DNA of 64,000 nucleotides from Desulfobacteraceae bacterium (lineage in GTDB: Bacteria > Desulfobacterota > Desulfobacteria > Desulfobacterales > Desulfobacteraceae): the NCBI GenBank assembly GCA_016744295.1, contig JADGEQ010000001.1, positions 186,001 through 250,000 on the forward strand, read 5' to 3'. Within the stretch, counting starts at the first letter, position 1. Each line of letters opens with the position of its first letter. The position numbers and the translations under genes are program-made. The notes under the pieces were generated by a model that was not told where the DNA came from, made no database searches, and saw only the letters and a list, made by a program, of their open reading frames with translations. Shown in pieces: positions 43,537-52,709 of the stretch.

Positions 43537-43959
43537 GTGGTCACTGAAACTACATCATCAAATGCTGAACGTAAAATGCTATCCGAAGCCGGATATGCCG
43601 ATCCGGCAATAAATTATTATCTGGAAAAAAAATATATAGGCCACATTGAAAATGCCGATCAGATATCTGAAAAGATAGGGTCCTGCGGAGATATCATGAA
43701 AGTCTACCTCAAGGTGGATGAGAATGAAATTATCGATGACGTCCGGTATGAAATTACCGGTTGCGCCGGTGCAATTTCCGCTGCCATGGCTTCCGTGGAC
43801 CTTGTAAAAGGCAAAACTCTGGGTGAGGCCCTGAAAATAAATGATGGGGATGTTTTTAAGGTGTTAGAGAATATTCCGGAAAAAAAACACCATTGTATTC
43901 AGCTTGCCATAAAAACCATGCACCTGGGAATTGAGGAATTAACATCCAGGAAAAACTGA
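43537..43959 (+). CDS. IscU/NifU-like Fe-S cluster scaffold
   Basis: A 140-aa protein starting with GTG after AAAAGGA. The three scaffold cysteines are present: GSCGDIMKVYLKVDE near residue 48, EITGCAGAISAAMAS near 74 and KKHHCIQLAIKTMHLG near 118. This is the N-terminal NifU/IscU domain only. Sulfur- and iron-donor genes (nifS, iscA) are not adjacent. Variation in the first motif (SCGD rather than PxCGD) marks it as a side branch, possibly serving a specific target rather than general assembly. Confidence 0.85.
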   Translation: MVTETTSSNAERKMLSEAGYADPAINYYLEKKYIGHIENADQISEKIGSCGDIMKVYLKVDENEIIDDVRYEITGCAGAISAAMASVDLVKGKTLGEALKINDGDVFKVLENIPEKKHHCIQLAIKTMHLGIEELTSRKN

Positions 43960-44642
43960 TTAAAAATTTTGCCTATATTCTTGTCTCTTTTGTTGTCCTG
44001 CTAAACGGGTGCACCTCGACCACGGATTTTCACATTGAAAATCTTGCCAAGACAGACATCAATCTGGTATCGGAAATTCACATCGACCAGGTGGCAGCGC
44101 TGTTAAAAAACCTGACCAGAAAGCTCTATCGAATGAATTCCATGGAGCTTGACAAGACACCTGGGGCGACAATTGATTCACAGATAGACAGGATATTCCA
44201 ATGCCCACCGGTCAAAAGCGACAGCCTCCTTGAGAACAAAGAGGGGGCTGATGCCGTCCTGCTCGGGTTTGAACCCGGGTTTCAAGGGGACCGGGTCTTT
44301 GCAATGATGTATGGGCTATATACAATGCTCCATACATCATACAGCAAAAACTGTGATCTCTTTATGCTGGATTTTTTGAATGCCCAAAGTATTTATAATA
44401 GTGCCCGGAATATCGAGATTTTTGTCTGGAGACTCAAAGCCCGGCACCAGCCAAATGGAAAGTTGTTCCTGGTGACCAATGTGTGTGACGGCCCAATTGA
44501 AAACTTAAGCTTTGAACGGATTTTCGGAAAACTAATTTCCCTCCAGGATACCATGGCACTGATTGTCTCATCCAGAACCGGACGGATGATAACAGAAGTT
44601 GTCCACATCGCAGGAATGGCCTTTTTCCCCATTGGACTCTAA
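43956..44642 (+). CDS. putative lipoprotein with non-ATG start
   Basis: A 228-aa protein. In frame with the obvious C-terminal ORF and upstream of its first GTG there is a clear lipoprotein signal: YILVSFVVLLNGCTS, with lipobox LNGC. To include it, translation must start at CTG 43956 (overlapping the scaffold stop as CTGA, after AGGA) or at ATT 43959. The in-frame GTG at 44091 would remove the whole signal. Mature sequence includes DAVLLGFEPGFQGDRVFAMM and a region on outer-membrane-like lipoproteins I cannot name. Translational coupling to the scaffold gene is likely. Function unknown. Confidence 0.65.
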   Translation: MIKNFAYILVSFVVLLNGCTSTTDFHIENLAKTDINLVSEIHIDQVAALLKNLTRKLYRMNSMELDKTPGATIDSQIDRIFQCPPVKSDSLLENKEGADAVLLGFEPGFQGDRVFAMMYGLYTMLHTSYSKNCDLFMLDFLNAQSIYNSARNIEIFVWRLKARHQPNGKLFLVTNVCDGPIENLSFERIFGKLISLQDTMALIVSSRTGRMITEVVHIAGMAFFPIGL

Positions 44643-44682
44643 AGCCGTTTCCTATCAGAAAAAAGCCCCGGAAAACAACCTT

Positions 44683-46503
44683 TCACAGTGGACCGCTTTT
44701 CTCAAACCGGACAACCTGTTCCCTGTAATAGGATAGTTTATCTTCCGCCAGCAACAGCGCGTCCTTTGCCGCTTCAACTGCCTCGTCATTCCGATTGTTT
44801 AGGGATAAGGCTTCAGCATAGGTATCCAGTACAAAAGCCTCCCGCTTGATTAAAACAGCTTTGGATGCGAGTTCCAAAGCCTTTACACCATCCCGGAATT
44901 GTTCATCTGGACAGGTTGCAAGCAGCCAGGCAAGGTTATTCAGGGCGTGGATGTTTTTGCTGTCAATGCGAATCACATTTTCATAGGCGGCGACTGCCTT
45001 CCCATAGGCCTTGTCATTGTAATGGTAATCCCCCACGTAAACATAGAGATCGGAATTTTCCGGCTCAACTGCCAATTGCTGGAATAGAATCTGTTTTGCA
45101 ACATAATTTCCAAATGTATCCTTTGCCCTCCCATAGCTGAGACTATAGCCTGTGTAAAACAGAGCAAGAACCAACAGAAAATACCCAAACATCATTTTTT
45201 TGACCCGCCGGTGATGCAGGCTGATCAGTCCGGGATGTTCCCGGCATTGCTCCAGGAACCGGATTCTTTCACCAATGCCGAAATGATGCCAATTTGGCTT
45301 GTCGATGGACTGTCGGCTCAAGGCGGCTATTTTATAAAACGTTGAGACCAAGGGAGCGGCATCCCTTTGAAAATCATATAGATGAATATCTGCCTGGCGC
45401 TCAAAATTTCGCATGAAAAACCCGAACACAAACCTGAAATAGACCACAAAACAGGTGATCAAAGACAAACAGATGAGTGCAGGGTAAACATCCCCCTTAT
45501 CAATTCCCAAGAAAGAGAATCCCTGGTACACAGGTCCGGCAATATAAAGCAGGAGCATCATGGGTTCGAAAAAAACAAAATTACATCCAATAAACCCTGC
45601 AAAAAAGAGCAGGTAAAACAGCATGTGATATCTTTGGACATGACCGATTTCATGGAGAATGACCGCATCAATCTCATCTGCATCCAGGGCGGCAATCAGG
45701 GCCGGCGTAACCAAAAGGTATCTAAATTTTCCAACAAGCCCCATTACACCCGCAGTTACCATGCTGCCGCCAAAAAGTTCCCACTTTAAAATATCTGCAT
45801 ACTTTAGCCCTGCCCTTTGGCAGGTTGATTCAATGCGGGCACGAGATTCCCCGGGTTCAAGGGAGGTGCAGCCCCATAGTTTTTTTATGAGGACCGGCCC
45901 GAAAATGGAAACCATGGTCAAAAAAGATATGATATAGACAATTTCACCGGCGGTTGTATTAAAATAGTTTTTCACAGGTGCATAGGGAAAAAACTGAACC
46001 ATGTCTGCAAACAAAGACAGACAAAACCAGGGAAGCAAGGCCGGCAGGGAAAATGAAATGTTTGAAAAAATAAAATTTTTCTTGGTCAACTCTCCTGGAA
46101 AATAGCGTTTTTGAACCCCATAGGCGGCATTCCAGATGATAACAAGATAGACAAGAAAAAGTCCCAGAAATAAAACAGCCCCAAGCGTTGGAATAAGTGA
46201 GAACAACCGGATGTCGGTAAAGAAAAAAGGGAGCCTGAACAGATAAATATTGACAGCAAAAAGCATTAATGCCGTTAGGGATAGCTTTGAAATAGCCCCA
46301 TTGATGGAATGATCCAGCCCCACATACGAATGTTTCCCTTGGGCAAGCTTTTTAAACCATGTGTGGCAGACCAGGGCAAAAACAGCCAGGGATATCAGGC
46401 TGTAATAGATACTATTTGGATCTACCCTTGCAGTTTTATCAAACAATTCGGAAGCGGTATAGATCACTAGGGCGATGAGAAAATATAAAAAATTTGAAAA
46501 CAC
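44683..46503 (-). CDS. M48 family metalloprotease with TPR tail
   Basis: A 606-aa membrane protein. About six to eight helices surround an M48 peptidase domain whose zinc site is AVILHEIGHVQRYHM (HExxH), and a third ligand is probable near residue 373 in NFERQADIHLYD. After the last helix, residues 470-600 form tetratricopeptide repeats (DLYVYVGDYHYNDKAYGKAV and HALNNLAWLLATCPDEQFRD). HtpX- and Ste24-like enzymes degrade or trim membrane proteins. The combination with an external TPR module is known but less common and points to protein-complex quality control. Confidence 0.87.
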   Translation of the reverse strand: MFSNFLYFLIALVIYTASELFDKTARVDPNSIYYSLISLAVFALVCHTWFKKLAQGKHSYVGLDHSINGAISKLSLTALMLFAVNIYLFRLPFFFTDIRLFSLIPTLGAVLFLGLFLVYLVIIWNAAYGVQKRYFPGELTKKNFIFSNISFSLPALLPWFCLSLFADMVQFFPYAPVKNYFNTTAGEIVYIISFLTMVSIFGPVLIKKLWGCTSLEPGESRARIESTCQRAGLKYADILKWELFGGSMVTAGVMGLVGKFRYLLVTPALIAALDADEIDAVILHEIGHVQRYHMLFYLLFFAGFIGCNFVFFEPMMLLLYIAGPVYQGFSFLGIDKGDVYPALICLSLITCFVVYFRFVFGFFMRNFERQADIHLYDFQRDAAPLVSTFYKIAALSRQSIDKPNWHHFGIGERIRFLEQCREHPGLISLHHRRVKKMMFGYFLLVLALFYTGYSLSYGRAKDTFGNYVAKQILFQQLAVEPENSDLYVYVGDYHYNDKAYGKAVAAYENVIRIDSKNIHALNNLAWLLATCPDEQFRDGVKALELASKAVLIKREAFVLDTYAEALSLNNRNDEAVEAAKDALLLAEDKLSYYREQVVRFEKSGPL

Positions 46504-46515
46504 GAGAAAATTTCC

Positions 46516-47112
46516 TTAACAGATAATACCGTAATCGGCAAACATGCGTAACACCATCCACGATTTAACATCAAACTTGAGATCAACTTTTGAGATTAAT
46601 TCTCCAGCCGCTTGCCGGGAAAGCATGATAACCTCGATTTCCTCGGACATTTCATTGAATTCATTGCTGGGTTCCCCATCACATTCAACAAACAAAAGAC
46701 TGATATTTTCATCTGTCATTCCCGATGAAGAATAAATCGGTGGACTGAATTTTAAAACCCGGGTGACCTCCAGGCCTGTTTCTTCTAAAAGTTCACGTTT
46801 CCCGGCCTGCACAATGGATTCCCCCCTGTCCACAAGGCCTGCGGGAAAACCATACTGATAATCGCCCAGGGCCACCCGAAACTCCTTGATAATCACCAAT
46901 TTTTCTTCCAGCCTGTGAAAGGGAACCACCACCACCGCATCCGGGATGCCGGGTTCACTGTTCACGCCAGCTTCTCTATTCAAGGGATTGGGCAAATGGG
47001 ACCGGGATGCAAACACCCAATTTTTCATATTGTCTGCCCGATCCCTGTATTGGGCGGAAAACAGGTTCAGGTGTTTGCGGTCGGTAATTTTTTCGATCTG
47101 ACAGATCTCCAT
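46516..47112 (-). CDS. NUDIX hydrolase
   Basis: A 198-aa pyrophosphohydrolase. The Nudix box is GLVDRGESIVQAGKRELLEE TG with the E-x2-E catalytic pair, near residue 110. The preceding part (VVVVPFHRLEEKLVIIKEFR) resembles the ADP-ribose pyrophosphatase/NudF branch, which hydrolyses ADP-ribose or related sugars. It lies 12 bases upstream of the M48 protease gene on the minus strand, probably in one transcript. Confidence 0.86.
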   Translation of the reverse strand: MEICQIEKITDRKHLNLFSAQYRDRADNMKNWVFASRSHLPNPLNREAGVNSEPGIPDAVVVVPFHRLEEKLVIIKEFRVALGDYQYGFPAGLVDRGESIVQAGKRELLEETGLEVTRVLKFSPPIYSSSGMTDENISLLFVECDGEPSNEFNEMSEEIEVIMLSRQAAGELISKVDLKFDVKSWMVLRMFADYGIIC

Positions 47113-47243
47113 CTCACTCCCTTAGATCATAATATTAAATCACAAAATTAAATATCAATTTTTACATAGGATAAGCATGAAAAAGAAAAAACACCACCCC
47201 AAAAAAGTAACTGGCCTAAAGAACCCAATAAATTGCAAAAAAT

Positions 47244-47906
47244 TTAATTGATGTACATCAAATATCGAAATGAAAGCCAGAAATGGCAGGCACTTCCCAA
47301 AATGACAAAAAGGTGCCATATTTCATGGAAACCCATTATTTGGGGAAAGGGATTTGGTTTTTTAAGCGCATAAATCAGGGCGCCGCCACTGTAAAACACC
47401 CCACCCAGAACCAACCAGAAAATACAAATGGGTTCAAGGGTTTTGGTCAGGGGATAAATAACCACCATACACAGCCAGCCCATCATCAGATAAATCATGG
47501 TGGAGACCCACCTGGGTGCATTTATAAAAAATATTTTTATAAAAATTCCAATAACGGCAATGGACCAAATTGTGGCAAAGAGGCTCCACCCCCAGGGCCC
47601 CCGAAGAGGCACCAGACAAAGGGGGGTATAAGACCCTGCAATTACCATAAAAATCATGATATGATCAATCTTGCGAAATACCAACAGCGCTTTTTCAGAT
47701 ATGTGCAGACCATGGTAGAGAAAGCTCGAGGTATACATGAGGATCAATGTGGTGCCAAAAATGGAAAAAGAGACCACATGCCAGACATCGGCCCGGGTGG
47801 CAGCAAAAACGACCATGAGGGCCAGCCCGACAGCCGAGGCCAGTGCACCTGCCATATGGGAAATGGTGTTTACCGGTTCCCTGAAGATTTTTATGTTTAT
47901 ACCCAT
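47244..47906 (-). CDS. hemolysin III family (PAQR-type) membrane protein
   Basis: A 220-aa protein with seven predicted helices. Signature elements are EPVNTISHMAGALASAVGLA at the start, SSFLYHGLHISEKALLVFRK and IDHIMIFMVIAGSYTPLCLV in the middle, and the C-terminal MGFHEIWHLFVILGSACHFW, with conserved Ser, His and Asp residues that form a metal site. The bacterial members are named hemolysin III/YqfA; their reaction is uncertain, though relatives hydrolyse lipid amides. It is divergent from the amino-acid ABC operon. Confidence 0.9.
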   Translation of the reverse strand: MGINIKIFREPVNTISHMAGALASAVGLALMVVFAATRADVWHVVSFSIFGTTLILMYTSSFLYHGLHISEKALLVFRKIDHIMIFMVIAGSYTPLCLVPLRGPWGWSLFATIWSIAVIGIFIKIFFINAPRWVSTMIYLMMGWLCMVVIYPLTKTLEPICIFWLVLGGVFYSGGALIYALKKPNPFPQIMGFHEIWHLFVILGSACHFWLSFRYLMYIN

Positions 47907-48066
47907 ACAACTACCCTACCTTTACGCTTAATGGATTCAACAAGAACCAACCCCTTTTACATTTTTTTTACCAACTTCAAAACATTCTCTCACTGTGGCG
48001 CCAAGATCAATTGAATTCATGCATAAGGCCCTATACTGAAAAATAAACTCCCTGAAGTAAAAATTC

Positions 48067-48094
48067 TTGAAAAATTATGCTGGTGTGCTAATAC
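48067..48094 (+). promoter_or_regulatory. sigma-70 promoter candidate of the aap operon
   Basis: TTGAAA (48067-48072), 16 bases and TAATAC (48089-48094) lie about 60 bases before the binding-protein start. Confidence 0.45.
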
Positions 48095-48154
48095 TGACTA
48101 AAGTTCTCGGTAATTCATACATTTAATCGCCACAGACAAAAAAGGGGAGTCGCT

Positions 48155-49168
48155 ATGAAATTGTTTAAGATTTTAATTGTTTGCACCGCCTTTCTCGCAG
48201 TATCAACCTGGGCAGGAGCCAGTACACTTGAAGACGTAAAAGCGCAAGGGTATATCAAAGTTGGTGTTAACGGCGGTGTGTTTGGTTTTAGCATGCCCGA
48301 TGACAAAGGCGAATGGAAAGGGTTGGATGTGGACACAGCAAAAGCCATTGCCGCAGCCGTATTCGGAGATGCCTCCCGGATTAAATTTTCAGCCCTGACG
48401 GCTGTCCAGCGACTGCCTGCACTTCAGTCCAAAGAGATTGACGTGCTGTGCCGCAATACCACCCAGACCCTGTCACGGGAAACCAAATCCGGTCTGAACT
48501 TTGCCCAGGCCAACTATTATGACGGTCAAGGGTTTCTGATTGCCAAAAAACTGGGCGTAAAAAGTGCCAAAGAATTAGGTGGCGCAACTGTTTGTGTTCT
48601 TCCCGGCACCACAACAGAAATGAATGCAGCAGATTATTTTAGAACAAACGGAATGAAATGGTCTCCGGTTGTAATTGAAAATACTGCGGAACTGAACAAA
48701 GCATTCTTTGCCGGCCGTTGTGACGTCCTGACATCCGACGCCTCTCAGTTGGCGGCCCAGCGATCGGTTGCTCCCAACCCCAACGACTATGAACTGCTGC
48801 CCGAAATCATATCCAAAGAACCCCTTGCCCCTGTTGTCCGACATGGGGATGACCAATGGTTTGACATTGTCAACTGGGCGGTTATGGCATTGATCCAGGC
48901 AGAAGAATTTGGCATCACCTCTAAAAATGTGGATGAGATGCTCAACTCCAAAAACCCCGGTATCCAAAGATTTCTCGGCGTAACCCCCGGCATGGGCGGA
49001 AACCTGGGCCTGGATGAAAAATGGGCATATAATATCGTAAAACAAGTTGGCAACTACGGCGAAATATTCGATAGAAATATCGGTCCTGACACTCCCCTTG
49101 CACTACAGCGCGGTCTCAACGCCCTCTGGACAGAAGGCGGCCTGATGTACGCATCCCCCATCCGATAG
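48155..49168 (+). CDS. aapJ: general L-amino-acid ABC transporter binding protein
   Basis: A 337-aa periplasmic protein with a Sec signal peptide (about 22 residues, MKLFKILIVCTAFLAVSTWA). The mature protein shows AapJ/BztA features: GYIKVGVNGGVFGFSMPDDK, EWKGLDVDTAKAIAAAVFGD, DVLCRNTTQTLSRETKSGLN, and a C-terminal QRFLGVTPGMGGNLGLDEKW. It binds a broad range of L-amino acids. It leads a complete four-gene operon and is followed by a stable stem-loop that probably sets its higher expression. Confidence 0.93.
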   Translation: MKLFKILIVCTAFLAVSTWAGASTLEDVKAQGYIKVGVNGGVFGFSMPDDKGEWKGLDVDTAKAIAAAVFGDASRIKFSALTAVQRLPALQSKEIDVLCRNTTQTLSRETKSGLNFAQANYYDGQGFLIAKKLGVKSAKELGGATVCVLPGTTTEMNAADYFRTNGMKWSPVVIENTAELNKAFFAGRCDVLTSDASQLAAQRSVAPNPNDYELLPEIISKEPLAPVVRHGDDQWFDIVNWAVMALIQAEEFGITSKNVDEMLNSKNPGIQRFLGVTPGMGGNLGLDEKWAYNIVKQVGNYGEIFDRNIGPDTPLALQRGLNALWTEGGLMYASPIR

Positions 49169-49187
49169 TTCTTTTAATTCAACGGTT

Positions 49188-49213
49188 GGTCCGGGGAAAT
49201 TCACCCCCGGGCC
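49188..49213 (+). promoter_or_regulatory. stem-loop between aapJ and aapQ
   Basis: GGTCCGGGG pairs with CCCCGGGCC (one G-T pair) around an 8-base loop, followed by a short T run. Such elements commonly reduce readthrough or protect the binding-protein mRNA so that it is made in excess over the permeases. Confidence 0.6.
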
Positions 49214-49240
49214 GCCCTTTTAGCCGGCACCGTAAAAAAC

Positions 49241-50416
49241 ATGAAAAATAGCATATCAGAAGAAAAAATACCCTTCTGGCTTGATCCTGACAAGCGAGCC
49301 ATTTTCTACCAGGGGTTCACCTTTTTAATGGTGGGCCTTTTGGCTTGGTATCTGGTGAACAACACCCTTGTCAATTTAGAAAAACAATCTATCTCTTCGG
49401 GGTTTGGATTTCTGGATCAAGAAGCCGCCTTTGAGATCGGTGAAAGCACGATTCAATATTCGGCAGCCGATTCCTACGGCAGGGCATTGGTGGTGGGGGC
49501 CTTAAACACATTAAAGGTTTCTTTTATCGGCATGGTCCTGAGTCTGATCATTGGCGTTTTAGTCGGTGTGGCAAAGCTGTCCTCCAACTGGCTTGTACAA
49601 AAGCTTGCCACCATCTATATCGAGGTGATGCAGAATATCCCGATTCTTTTACAGCTTTTCTTCTGGTATGCTCTTTTTTATGAATCTTTTCCCTCCCCCC
49701 AACAGGCACTCAATCCCATTGCTGGCCTGTTCTTCTGCAACAGGGGCGTTGCCATTGGAGTTCCGGCAGCACACCCAATCCATGCATATATGCTGGCGGC
49801 ACTGATTTTGGGATTGATACTCTCCTTTGGTATCAAACGCTGGGCGAAAAAACGAAAATTTGATACGGGCAGGGATTTTCCCGTACTCTGGGCTTTTCTG
49901 TTACTTTCGTTGGGGCTTCCCCTCATCACCTGGATAGTGGCAGGTGCCCCCACCAGGATGAATGTGCCGGCGCTTCGCGGCTTTAACTTCCAGGGCGGAA
50001 TCATGCTTTCCCCTGAATTCATAGCCCTTCTGTTAGGTCTTGTGATCTACACATCCGCCTTTGTGGCCGAAGCGGTACGGGCAGGCATCCAGGCCGTTAC
50101 CAGAGGACAAACCGAAGCTGCCATGTCCATTGGGCTAAAAAGCGGCCATATTCTGAACCTGGTCATTCTTCCCCAGGCACTAAGAGTTATTATTCCGCCC
50201 CTGACAAGCCAGATGCTCAACCTGACCAAGAACTCTTCCCTGGCCATTGCCATTGGATTTCCTGATTTTGTCTCGGTTGCCAATACCACCATCAACCAAA
50301 CCGGCCAGTCCATAGAAGGAGTTGCCATGATCATGGGGTGCTACCTGATCTTCAGCATTTCCACCTCTCTGTTCATGAACTGGTATAATAAAAAATCAAA
50401 ACTTGTTGAAAGATAG
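49241..50416 (+). CDS. aapQ: general L-amino-acid ABC transporter permease
   Basis: A 391-aa inner-membrane permease. It is longer than HisQ-type proteins because of the AapQ insert between helices. Features include the start KIPFWLDPDKRAIFYQGFTF-like segment, ALVVGALNTLKVSFIGMVLS and the EAA loop GQTEAAMSIGLKSGHILNLV followed by ILPQALRVIIPP. It pairs with AapM, whose gene begins five bases downstream. Length fits the 390-400 aa usual for AapQ/BztB. Confidence 0.92.
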   Translation: MKNSISEEKIPFWLDPDKRAIFYQGFTFLMVGLLAWYLVNNTLVNLEKQSISSGFGFLDQEAAFEIGESTIQYSAADSYGRALVVGALNTLKVSFIGMVLSLIIGVLVGVAKLSSNWLVQKLATIYIEVMQNIPILLQLFFWYALFYESFPSPQQALNPIAGLFFCNRGVAIGVPAAHPIHAYMLAALILGLILSFGIKRWAKKRKFDTGRDFPVLWAFLLLSLGLPLITWIVAGAPTRMNVPALRGFNFQGGIMLSPEFIALLLGLVIYTSAFVAEAVRAGIQAVTRGQTEAAMSIGLKSGHILNLVILPQALRVIIPPLTSQMLNLTKNSSLAIAIGFPDFVSVANTTINQTGQSIEGVAMIMGCYLIFSISTSLFMNWYNKKSKLVER

Positions 50417-50421
50417 TTCCT

Positions 50422-51525
50422 ATGGGTATTGTATCAATCGACCAAGCATATATCGACAGTATCAAACCCCCGGTAGCAAAACGGGGGATCATTGGCTGGC
50501 TGAAGAAAAACCTGTTTAACGGTTTTTTCAACTCCATCTTGAGCATTCTCATACTGGCATTTCTGGTCTGGTTTCTGCCGCCGTTTATTAAATGGGCCTT
50601 GATCGACTCGGTCTGGTTCACAAGCGGTCCTGCCTGCAAAGAATGTGAAGGGGCCTGCTGGTCAGTGGTATTAAAAAATCTGAGATTTATTATTTTCGGG
50701 TTCTACCCCCATGAGCTTCACTGGCGACCATTTGCCGCCATTATGACCCTGTTCGGTCTGCTCTTTTTTTCAAACAATAAAAAATATTGGTCCAAAAGGT
50801 TGGGGTATGCCTGGATCATTGGACTCATCTCCATGGCCCTTCTAATGAAGGGCGGCATCCTGGGACTAACACCTGTGGACAGCATGAAATGGGGCGGATT
50901 GCCCCTGACCCTGCTGCTCTCTGTTTTCGGCCTTACAGCTGCCTACCCCCTTGGGGTGGTTCTGGCCCTGGGCCGCATATCCAACATGCCCATGATCCGA
51001 TATCTGTCCATCGGCTATATTGAACTGATACGGGGAGTCCCCCTGATCAGTCTTTTGTTCATGTCTTCCATTATTTTTCCTTTGTTTTTACCCGAAGGCG
51101 TGACCTTTAACAAAATATTGCGAGCCCAGGCAGCCATCATTTTCTTTACCGCCGCCTATGTGGCCGAGGTTGTCCGGGGAGGCCTCCAGGGAATGGGCCA
51201 GGGACAATACGAGGCAGCCGATGCCCTGGGACTCAACTATTACCAGACCATGCGCCTGATTATTTTGCCCCAGGCCCTTAAAATAGTGATCCCCCCGACA
51301 GTCAGTGTGCTGGTATCCGCCTTTAAGGACACCTCCCTGGTTGTCATAATTGCCTTATACGACTTTCTTTTGACCTCCAAAACAGTTATACAGAATCCGG
51401 AATGGATGGGATTTTCAACAGAGTTGTATCTTTTTGTGGCCCTGATGTACTTTTTAGGATGCTTTTCAATGTCCAATTTTTCAAGAAAACTTGAAAGAGA
51501 ACTTGATACCGATAAACGCAGTTAA
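50422..51525 (+). CDS. aapM: general L-amino-acid ABC transporter permease
   Basis: A 367-aa permease of the AapM/BztC type. An N-terminal helix (SILILAFLVWFLPPFIKWAL) precedes a periplasmic loop with CKECEGACW and the transport domain. The EAA loop is GQYEAADALGLNYYQTMRLI followed by ILPQALKIVIPP. It forms a heterodimer with AapQ. Three cysteines in the periplasmic loop (CKECEGAC) are worth noting as a possible structural or metal-binding element. Tightly spaced with its neighbours. Confidence 0.92.
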   Translation: MGIVSIDQAYIDSIKPPVAKRGIIGWLKKNLFNGFFNSILSILILAFLVWFLPPFIKWALIDSVWFTSGPACKECEGACWSVVLKNLRFIIFGFYPHELHWRPFAAIMTLFGLLFFSNNKKYWSKRLGYAWIIGLISMALLMKGGILGLTPVDSMKWGGLPLTLLLSVFGLTAAYPLGVVLALGRISNMPMIRYLSIGYIELIRGVPLISLLFMSSIIFPLFLPEGVTFNKILRAQAAIIFFTAAYVAEVVRGGLQGMGQGQYEAADALGLNYYQTMRLIILPQALKIVIPPTVSVLVSAFKDTSLVVIIALYDFLLTSKTVIQNPEWMGFSTELYLFVALMYFLGCFSMSNFSRKLERELDTDKRS

Positions 51526-51544
51526 TTTTTTTTAGGAAGATAAA

Positions 51545-52318
51545 ATGACCGATTCCAACTCAAAAGGAAACAATATAAGCGACAACGATACCATCATTCA
51601 GATCAAGGATTTGAACAAATGGTATGGTGATTTTCATGTGTTGAGAAATATCAATCTTGAAGTCAAAAAAAAAGAAAAAATAGTCATTTGCGGTCCATCC
51701 GGTTCCGGAAAATCCACCCTTATCCGCTGCATCAACCGACTGGAAGAACACCAGAAGGGAAAAATAATCGTGGACGGGGTTGAATTGACCAATAACCTAA
51801 AAAATATCGAAAAAATCAGAACCGAAGTGGGAATGGTCTTCCAGCATTTTAACCTGTTTCCCCATCTAACCATCCTTGAGAATCTCACGCTAGGACCGGT
51901 TTGGGTCCGAAAAACCCCCAAGAAAGAAGCGGAAGAAACAGCCATGTTTTACCTGGAAAAGGTAAAAATCGCAGAACAGGCCAAAAAATTTCCCGGCCAA
52001 CTATCCGGCGGACAACAGCAGCGGGTAGCCATTGCCAGAAGTTTGTGCATGAAACCCAAGGTCATGCTCTTTGACGAGCCTACCTCTGCCCTTGATCCAG
52101 AAATGGTCAAGGAAGTTCTGGATGTAATGGTACAACTCAGCGATGAAGGCATGACAATGATCGTGGTTTCCCACGAAATGGGGTTTGCCAAGACAGTGGC
52201 ACAAAGGGTTATGCTCATGGATGCAGGTATGATTTTGGAAGAAAACAACCCCATTGATTTTTTTGAAAACCCTCAACATGAACGGACAAAGTTTTTCCTC
52301 AGCCAAATTCTCCACTAA
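51545..52318 (+). CDS. aapP: general L-amino-acid ABC transporter ATP-binding protein
   Basis: A 257-aa ATPase, last gene of the operon. Walker A is [20 protein letters not shown] near residue 44, the signature [15 protein letters not shown] near 157, and Walker [21 protein letters not shown] near 176, with the H-loop in [11 protein letters not shown]. It has typical GlnQ/AapP length. With AapJ, AapQ and AapM it forms a complete importer for polar and branched amino acids. Confidence 0.95.
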   Translation: MTDSNSKGNNISDNDTIIQIKDLNKWYGDFHVLRNINLEVKKKEKIVICGPSGSGKSTLIRCINRLEEHQKGKIIVDGVELTNNLKNIEKIRTEVGMVFQHFNLFPHLTILENLTLGPVWVRKTPKKEAEETAMFYLEKVKIAEQAKKFPGQLSGGQQQRVAIARSLCMKPKVMLFDEPTSALDPEMVKEVLDVMVQLSDEGMTMIVVSHEMGFAKTVAQRVMLMDAGMILEENNPIDFFENPQHERTKFFLSQILH

Positions 52319-52709
52319 ATTGCCTTACAAGCACCACTCTTTTTCCCCTTTTTTTATCTAATGGCAGCACTCTGTCAGAAAATCTTTTCACCTCTGGCAG
52401 GGTGCGCAACAAATGACTATTCACCAAATCAACGATATATCAACAATTTTCATGGAGATCTAATTGTAGGTGGGCAAAAATTTCCTGGAACACCACCATT
52501 TCAGCGCCGTTTCGACTGACTTTTTCAATAAGTTCCGTGCTTGCATCCAAATTTTAAAAGCCTGGAGAGGCCTGTACCAGCTCATCAATGATGAATAATG
52601 ATGGATAATTGTTCCCAGATCAAACTTTCATTCCAGTCAGGAATATTTTTTGCATCTATCCAAACGTATCGTTAATAACAGATAAAAATCCAGCAAAAAA
52701 AGGAAAGAT
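52319..52709. other. gap with nitrilase relic, no intact gene
   Basis: A 391-base interval between the aap operon and the macro-domain gene. Its only recognisable content is the short carbon-nitrogen hydrolase relic on the minus strand. A T-rich run at 52340-52360 may help terminate the aap transcript. Confidence 0.5.
52440..52553 (-). pseudogene. relic of a nitrilase-family (carbon-nitrogen hydrolase) gene
   Basis: A 37-codon frame contains NLDASTELIEKVSRNGAEMV followed by VFQEIF, the usual N-terminal segment of nitrilase-family enzymes with the catalytic glutamate in (P/Q)E(I/L)F. The frame starts after a stop and ends in TGA soon after; the catalytic Lys and Cys regions are missing. The Pro usually before the Glu is Gln here. 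It is a small remnant of a larger gene. Confidence 0.55.
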
